Of a stretch of 9,347 nt of DNA, positions 6,225 through 9,347 are shown in pieces. Where the stretch lies: contig CAYIZZ010000098.1 of the NCBI GenBank assembly GCA_964367945.1, forward strand, positions 1 through 9,347, written 5' to 3'. Position numbers and translations under genes: made by a program. Source of the DNA: JAAYCI01 sp964367945 (lineage in GTDB: Bacteria; Bacillota; Clostridia; Oscillospirales; Ruminococcaceae). Within the stretch, counting starts at the first letter, position 1, and every line of letters starts with the position of its first letter. The notes beneath the pieces were generated by a model. It saw nothing but the letters and a program-made list of their open reading frames with translations. It was not told the origin of the DNA and did not search any database.

Positions 6225-7054
6225 GCCAGCTCAAGCGAAGGGCGGCTGCTATCTACGCAATGGAGAGCCATGGCGTGGGAGAGCGTCGAGCTTGCCGGGT
6301 GTTAGAGGTGAATCGGACGGCCTACCGATATGAGCCGGTGCGTCTGGCAGATGAAGATGAAGTGCGTGCAGATATCATCTACAAAGCATGTAACTATGGA
6401 AGGGTTGGATACCGCATGGTGTGCCATATGATGCGCAACGATGGCCAGAAATCAATCACAAGCGTGTAGAGCGTATCTGAGGGAAGAGTGTTTGAAGCTG
6501 CCTAAAAAACAGGGGAAGAAGCGTCGGTTATGGCTGGCGGATGGTAGCTGTGTTCGGCTGAGGCCGGAGTACAAAAACCATGTTTGGGGTTACGATTTTG
6601 TGGAGGACAGAACAATGGATGGGCGAAAAGTCAGATGGCTGAACATCATTGATGAGCACGAGTATCTGTGTCTTGCCAGTGTGCCCCGACGTAGTTAGAG
6701 GAATACGGATGTGATTGAGGTGTTGGCCGATCTGATGTTAGCACATGGAACGCCGGAATACCTGCGCAGTGACAATGGCAGTGAGTTCATTGCAAAGAAG
6801 CTGCATAAATGGCTGGTTGAGCTGGGTATTATAACCACATACATTAAGCCCAGCAGCCCATGGGAGAACGGCTACTACGAAAGTTTCAACGCTCGTATGC
6901 GGGATGAATTTCTAAATGTGAACTGTTCGGAAACATGTATGAAGTACAGGTTATGACTGCAAAATGGGTTCGGTATTACAATGAAGTGCGGCCTCACAGT
7001 GCGCTTAGAGGGAGGCTTTCTGCGCCACAAAGTATCGTGGCGATACCGGCCTAA
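6218..7054 (+). pseudogene. IS3-family OrfB transposase (DDE), multiply broken
   Basis: The pieces assemble into a full rve-type integrase catalytic protein. The frame starting LLSQLKRRAAA continues through VGERRACRVLEVNR and YKACNYGRVGYRMVCHMM. One base is lost near 6450, so INHKRVERI is in another frame. Another base is lost near 6478 (ATCTGAGGG for an expected ATC TGG AGG), after which REECLKLPKKQGKKRRLWL continues. The first catalytic Asp is in VWGYDFVED. TAG at 6696-6698 replaces a probable TGG. The second Asp is in LRSDNGSEF, and the Glu 35 residues later is in NGYYESFN, so the D-D-35-E spacing is kept. A last frameshift near 6918 leads to ELFGNMYEVQVMTAKWVRYY, NEVRPHSALRGR and TAA 7052. 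The catalytic residues survive, but no intact reading does. Confidence 0.85.
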
Positions 7055-7062
7055 AAACGAGC

Positions 7063-7107
7063 AAACGGCAACCGAAGTGGAGCGTAGCGAAACAGATGTT
7101 GCCGTTT
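7063..7107. repeat. Inverted repeat near the IS right end
   Basis: AAACGGCAAC (7063-7072) and GTTGCCGTTT (7098-7107) form a perfect 10-bp stem with a 25-nt loop, just after the OrfB stop and 16 bp inside the right terminal repeat. No long T-run follows, so it may be a structural hairpin of the element rather than a terminator. Confidence 0.6.
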
Positions 7108-7122
7108 AAGGAAAGGTTCTGC

Positions 7123-7143
7123 ACTAACATTGTGATTGGTACA
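7123..7143 (-). repeat. IS right terminal inverted repeat
   Basis: The sequence begins ACTAACATTG and ends TGGTACA, and is the imperfect inverse of 5889-5909. TGTACC ends both termini. Confidence 0.7.
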
Positions 7144-7200
7144 AAAACGGGGCAGCTCACCCACCCTAGAGGGGCATGCTATGAGTCCGGACCCAACTAG
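7144..7200 (+). pseudogene. Possible orphan gene tail beside the IS
   Basis: From the IS right boundary a plus-strand frame reads KTGQLTHPRGACYESGPN and stops at TAG 7198-7200, directly before a strong terminator. It may be the last 18 codons of a gene cut off by the IS. No matching front part is seen left of the IS, and the segment is too short to identify, so chance remains possible. Confidence 0.25.
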
Positions 7201-7228
7201 GCACCGAATAAAGCTCGGTGTCTTTTTT
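7200..7228 (+). terminator. Rho-independent terminator
   Basis: GGCACCGA (7200-7207) pairs with TCGGTGTC (7215-7222) over 8 bp with one G-U, around a 7-nt loop, followed by six Ts (7223-7228). It is oriented on the plus strand, but the only gene before it is the broken IS, so it probably ended an older plus-strand gene. It also insulates the sigma operon from IS read-through. Between it and the sigma gene only a promoter is seen. Confidence 0.8.
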
Positions 7229-7363
7229 ATGTGTACACTTTTTTATATCAAAACACAGTTATGAATTCAGGTTATCTGTGGTAAAAATGTATTAAAAAAG
7301 TCAAATGTCCTATCAATAACTTGCATTAAGTGCAGGGATAACAATCTGCCATTAATGATAAAG

Positions 7364-7393
7364 TTGAAAAAATTGAAACTTTTAAGATACAAT
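7364..7393 (+). promoter_or_regulatory. Promoter of the sigma operon
   Basis: TTGAAA (7364-7369) is separated by 18 nt from TACAAT (7388-7393), a fair sigma-A promoter. Transcription would begin near 7400, with a leader of about 20 nt. A GAAAC, which ECF sigma factors often use at -35, lies at 7375-7379, but no clear ECF -10 box follows at the usual distance, so autoregulation is not supported. Confidence 0.5.
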
Positions 7394-7418
7394 CTTACAC
7401 ATATACAGTAAGAGAGGA

Positions 7419-7976
7419 GTGAATGATATTAAAACTAAGAATTTGGAATTTTTCAACAATCTCTACAACGAAAGTTATAACAAAACAGCGTCCTATATCG
7501 CTGCTAGGTGTGACAACCTTTCTCAAGTATCAGATATTTTACAAGAAATATACATGGAAATATATAATACTATTAATCGCAAAGGTATTGGCTACATAAA
7601 AACCCCACACGGCTTTGTGCGGCAAGTAGCAAAATCAAAACTTAGCCAATATTACGGCAAAAACAAAGATAAAATTCACAAGCCACTTTTTTCCATAGAC
7701 GATGATGACAATGAATACGACTCCACTGCCCTTGTAGACGGTGTGAATATAGAAGAACACTACATTACAAAAGAGCTACTTTCACAAATTGCAGACTTTG
7801 TCTCGAAACAACCACTTACAGAAGGCAAAATATTTTACCTATATTATTACTGTGAAAACAGTATCGAGGAGATTGCAATTTTGCTGAACATGAAAAGCTC
7901 AACCGTAAAAACAAAGCTTTACAGAACGCTTGCAAGGGTTAGAAAACTATATGTAAAGGAGTATAAAGATCTATGA
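7419..7976 (+). CDS. ECF-type RNA polymerase sigma factor
   Basis: This encodes 185 residues, typical of extracytoplasmic-function sigma factors, which have only regions 2 and 4. Region 2 is at about residues 12-80, with NLSQVSDILQEIYMEIYNTI matching the core-binding DxxQE helix, then FVRQVAKSKLSQYY. An acidic linker (DDDDNEYDS) separates it from region 4 at about 132-180, whose helix-turn-helix reads SIEEIAILLNMKSSTVKTKL and YRTLARVRKLY. The start is awkward: the only in-frame initiator near the ribosome binding site is GTG 7419, which overlaps AGAGAGGAG itself. ATT at 7428 has better spacing but is a rare start, and TTG at 7443 is farther away. The stop overlaps the next gene by 4 nt (ATGA), so the two are translationally coupled and probably form a sigma/anti-sigma pair. 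Confidence 0.88.
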   Translation: MNDIKTKNLEFFNNLYNESYNKTASYIAARCDNLSQVSDILQEIYMEIYNTINRKGIGYIKTPHGFVRQVAKSKLSQYYGKNKDKIHKPLFSIDDDDNEYDSTALVDGVNIEEHYITKELLSQIADFVSKQPLTEGKIFYLYYYCENSIEEIAILLNMKSSTVKTKLYRTLARVRKLYVKEYKDL

Positions 7977-9082
7977 AAGAAAAAGATTTACTAAAAAAAG
8001 CTCTATCGAAAAACGTAACGGATAAATACGATATTTATCGAAGGATAGTATTGTCTCCTACAAAACCCAAAAGAAGGAGTTTAAGCATGAAAAAAATCAT
8101 AATAATTGCTGCATCATTTTTACTGCTCAGCACTACTGTCTTTGCCTCGGTCAAGTTACTATCCCCACGGGAAGTTGCCGAAGACATGGTTTTCACCGAT
8201 GAAAGCGGCGTTACCTATGATCATTTTGCAACACCATTTACATTTGATAATGCAGTAGAAATAAATGAAAGCCACACCGATGCAGGGTTCAAAATCACAT
8301 TTATGGGCTTTGCACATGGTGAGGGTATCGATGTATCAGATCTTGCGGTGGACAATAGCAAAACATATGCAGTTATAGCAATAGAAAACGAGGATGGAAC
8401 ACCGATAGAAACCATGGAAAGTATGCTCACTGTTTCACCCCTTGTAAATGGTATGAACCCGGGCTTGCATAACGCTTTCACTTTTGGTGCCTCCGGCATG
8501 GGTACGCTGATTGATGGTGTTCAGTATCAGCTGATGGAACTTGACGTTATCGAATATTTTGCCGCAGAGAAGCTGTATCTCAGCGTAAGTGATGCCGCAC
8601 CGTCAATAGACGTATACCTTTTTGACGAGCAAAGCGGTGAAATTACAGCAAACCCCGACTATAAGGGATTGAACGTGCTGTTTGATTTACCGATAGATTC
8701 TGCAAAGGCTGATAGCGCAAAGGTTGATGAGTATCTTACAAGGTTTGAAACCCCCGTCGAAGATAAAACTTTAAACGAAGGCGAGAGCAACGAAGACGAT
8801 ATTCTTGAAATGTCAATAGATGAAGTTGCGGCTATAGGCGAGCTTGTATTTGAAGATATTGTAACAGCAAATTCAAACGGCGAATATGATATCTACTGGA
8901 ATGAAACCAACATTTTTACTACAATGCAAGCTCGAGATGTTGCAACATTTGAGTTAGGTGTACCAACACTGTTCTCTATTTCCGGTAATGACGAGACAAG
9001 CAAGGTACTTTTTATAGAAAGAACATCTGATGATGAGCTGAAAACATCAGTTTATGAGGTCAAGACAAACGAGCTTGATTAA
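7973..9082 (+). CDS. Single-pass membrane protein, probable anti-sigma or sensor partner
   Basis: This encodes 369 residues. Residues 1-40 are a short, basic cytoplasmic part (KEKDLLKKALSKN and PTKPKRRSLSMKK). About 42-59 is one membrane segment (IIIIAASFLLLSTTVFAS). From 61 to the end is an acidic domain without a single cysteine, rich in beta-like stretches, presumably outside the cell. It contains a small internal echo (DSAKADSAKVDEY, about 242-254). The layout of a short N-terminal sigma-facing arm, one helix and a large outer domain, in a 4-nt overlap with an ECF gene, is typical of clostridial membrane anti-sigma proteins, including DUF4179-type partners. I cannot confirm that domain by eye, and no zinc-binding anti-sigma motif is seen. 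A perfect-looking internal ribosome binding site could also start translation at Met39. Confidence 0.7.
   Translation: MKEKDLLKKALSKNVTDKYDIYRRIVLSPTKPKRRSLSMKKIIIIAASFLLLSTTVFASVKLLSPREVAEDMVFTDESGVTYDHFATPFTFDNAVEINESHTDAGFKITFMGFAHGEGIDVSDLAVDNSKTYAVIAIENEDGTPIETMESMLTVSPLVNGMNPGLHNAFTFGASGMGTLIDGVQYQLMELDVIEYFAAEKLYLSVSDAAPSIDVYLFDEQSGEITANPDYKGLNVLFDLPIDSAKADSAKVDEYLTRFETPVEDKTLNEGESNEDDILEMSIDEVAAIGELVFEDIVTANSNGEYDIYWNETNIFTTMQARDVATFELGVPTLFSISGNDETSKVLFIERTSDDELKTSVYEVKTNELD
8072..8089 (+). promoter_or_regulatory. Possible internal ribosome binding site and start (Met39)
   Basis: AGAAGGAG (8072-8079) stands 7 nt before an in-frame ATG (8087). The protein from there begins MKKIIIIAASFLLLSTTVFA, which would be a signal-peptide-like start and would lack the cytoplasmic arm. 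However, the purine tract is also simply the codons for Lys-Arg-Arg-Ser before the membrane helix, so it may be coincidental. Confidence 0.3.
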
Positions 9083-9173
9083 TATATCATCTGCATAAAC
9101 TTTATTGCTCATTTATAAGTATCAATTCTTTTGGAAAAATCGCATGGGAATTTATCATTGTCATTAAAATACC

Positions 9174-9220
9174 GCAGTGAAGAGAGGTGAGGTTTATTCA
9201 CCCTCATCCCTTTTCACTGC
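9174..9220. terminator. Hairpin between convergent genes
   Basis: GCAGTGAA (9174-9181) pairs with TTCACTGC (9213-9220), and inside it GAGGTGA (9184-9190) pairs with TCAC-CTC (9198-9205) with one bulged C. It sits between the sigma operon and the convergent gene, and spans that gene's stop codon. T-runs after the stem are weak on both strands, so its efficiency as a terminator is unclear. Nothing else is seen between 9083 and 9173. Confidence 0.5.
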
Positions 9221-9347
9221 ACATAGTGTTTACAAAGAAGACCTTCGTGCCTGCAAGTTCTACATTTGAAGATAAAAGTGGCATACTCTCGCGGCATGTA
9301 AGAACACCGTCATTTTCTTTGTTTTCAACATTGCTTATGGTTGTAAA
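9204..9347 (-). CDS. C-terminal end of an unidentified protein, runs off the window
   Basis: A minus-strand frame is open from the window edge to TGA (9206-9204), giving 47 codons. It reads FTTISNVENKENDGVLTCRE, then SMPLLSSNVELAGTKVFFVN and TMCSEKG. Composition looks coding, and the frame is convergent with the sigma operon with a hairpin across its end. The start and most of the protein are outside the window. No family is recognised, and the short length allows chance. Confidence 0.45.
   Translation of the reverse strand, partial: FTTISNVENKENDGVLTCRESMPLLSSNVELAGTKVFFVNTMCSEKG

Larger units (their letters stand above)
5889..7143 (+). mobile_element. IS3-family insertion sequence, inactivated
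   Basis: The element is 1,255 bp, usual for the IS3 family, and begins TGTACC and ends GGTACA. Its two overlapping frames are typical: OrfA with a helix-turn-helix and coiled coil, and OrfB with the DDE transposase core, joined by an A6C slippery run. Base composition is visibly richer in G+C than the flanking DNA, which suggests acquisition from elsewhere. Both frames carry lesions (a displaced OrfA start, three OrfB frameshifts and one nonsense codon), so the copy cannot make transposase. No target-site duplication is visible (AGAGT on the left, AAAAC on the right), so the flanks have also changed or the ends have been rearranged. Confidence 0.85.

Noticed and set aside
7060..7200. Possible group II intron domain V or structured RNA downstream of the IS
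   Set aside because: The hairpin and GC-rich stretch do not match the domain V pattern, and the terminal repeats explain the boundary as an IS3 element.
8221..8499. 92-aa minus-strand ORF
   Set aside because: It is antisense to the membrane partner of the sigma factor and has no ribosome binding site.
1..9347. CRISPR array, tRNA, rRNA, phage or defence genes
   Set aside because: No regularly spaced repeats, tRNA cloverleaf or rRNA-like sequence, and no defence-type protein, could be seen.

Overview
This 9.3 kb window looks like a chromosomal stretch from a low-GC Gram-positive anaerobe of the Clostridia type. The reasons are AT-rich intergenic DNA, strong purine-rich ribosome binding sites (GGAGG or GGGGAG), sigma-A-like promoters, rho-independent hairpins, a methylmalonyl-CoA decarboxylase-type carboxyltransferase, and an ECF sigma factor coupled to a single-pass membrane partner. 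The assignment is an inference; no rRNA or other phylogenetic marker is present.

Layout. Positions 1-819 hold no convincing gene, only hairpins and decayed-looking short frames. Positions 820-5134 hold a metabolic block on the minus strand, in transcription order: an MmdA-type carboxyltransferase (3602-5134), a LysR regulator (2415-3317) and a CoA-acylating aldehyde dehydrogenase of the sulfoacetaldehyde dehydrogenase-like branch (820-2214). A terminator follows the carboxyltransferase. The LysR gene has its own good promoter. A cluster of dyads lies just upstream of a possible dehydrogenase promoter. So these are three neighbouring transcription units rather than one tight operon, with LysR the obvious candidate regulator of the dehydrogenase. 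The carboxyltransferase has a long leader that can fold into a hairpin of about 60 nt.

Positions 5530-7200 are a decay zone: a broken minus-strand gene of unknown function, a complete-length but multiply mutated IS3-family insertion sequence (5889-7143, with recognisable 21-bp terminal inverted repeats), and an orphan plus-strand gene tail followed by a terminator.

Positions 7364-9082 hold a two-gene plus-strand operon: a promoter, an ECF-type sigma factor (7419-7976), and overlapping it by 4 nt a membrane-anchored protein with a large extracytoplasmic domain (7973-9082), which is probably the sigma factor's anti-sigma or sensor partner. A convergent gene on the minus strand enters from the right edge (9204-9347, C-terminal end only).

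How they may work together: the dehydrogenase oxidises an aldehyde to an acyl-CoA (or the reverse), and MmdA-type subunits transfer the carboxylate of malonyl-CoA or methylmalonyl-CoA to biotin. A shared acyl-CoA pathway is possible, but the biotin carrier and membrane subunits are not in the window, so this remains a hypothesis. The sigma pair is probably an independent envelope-signal regulon.
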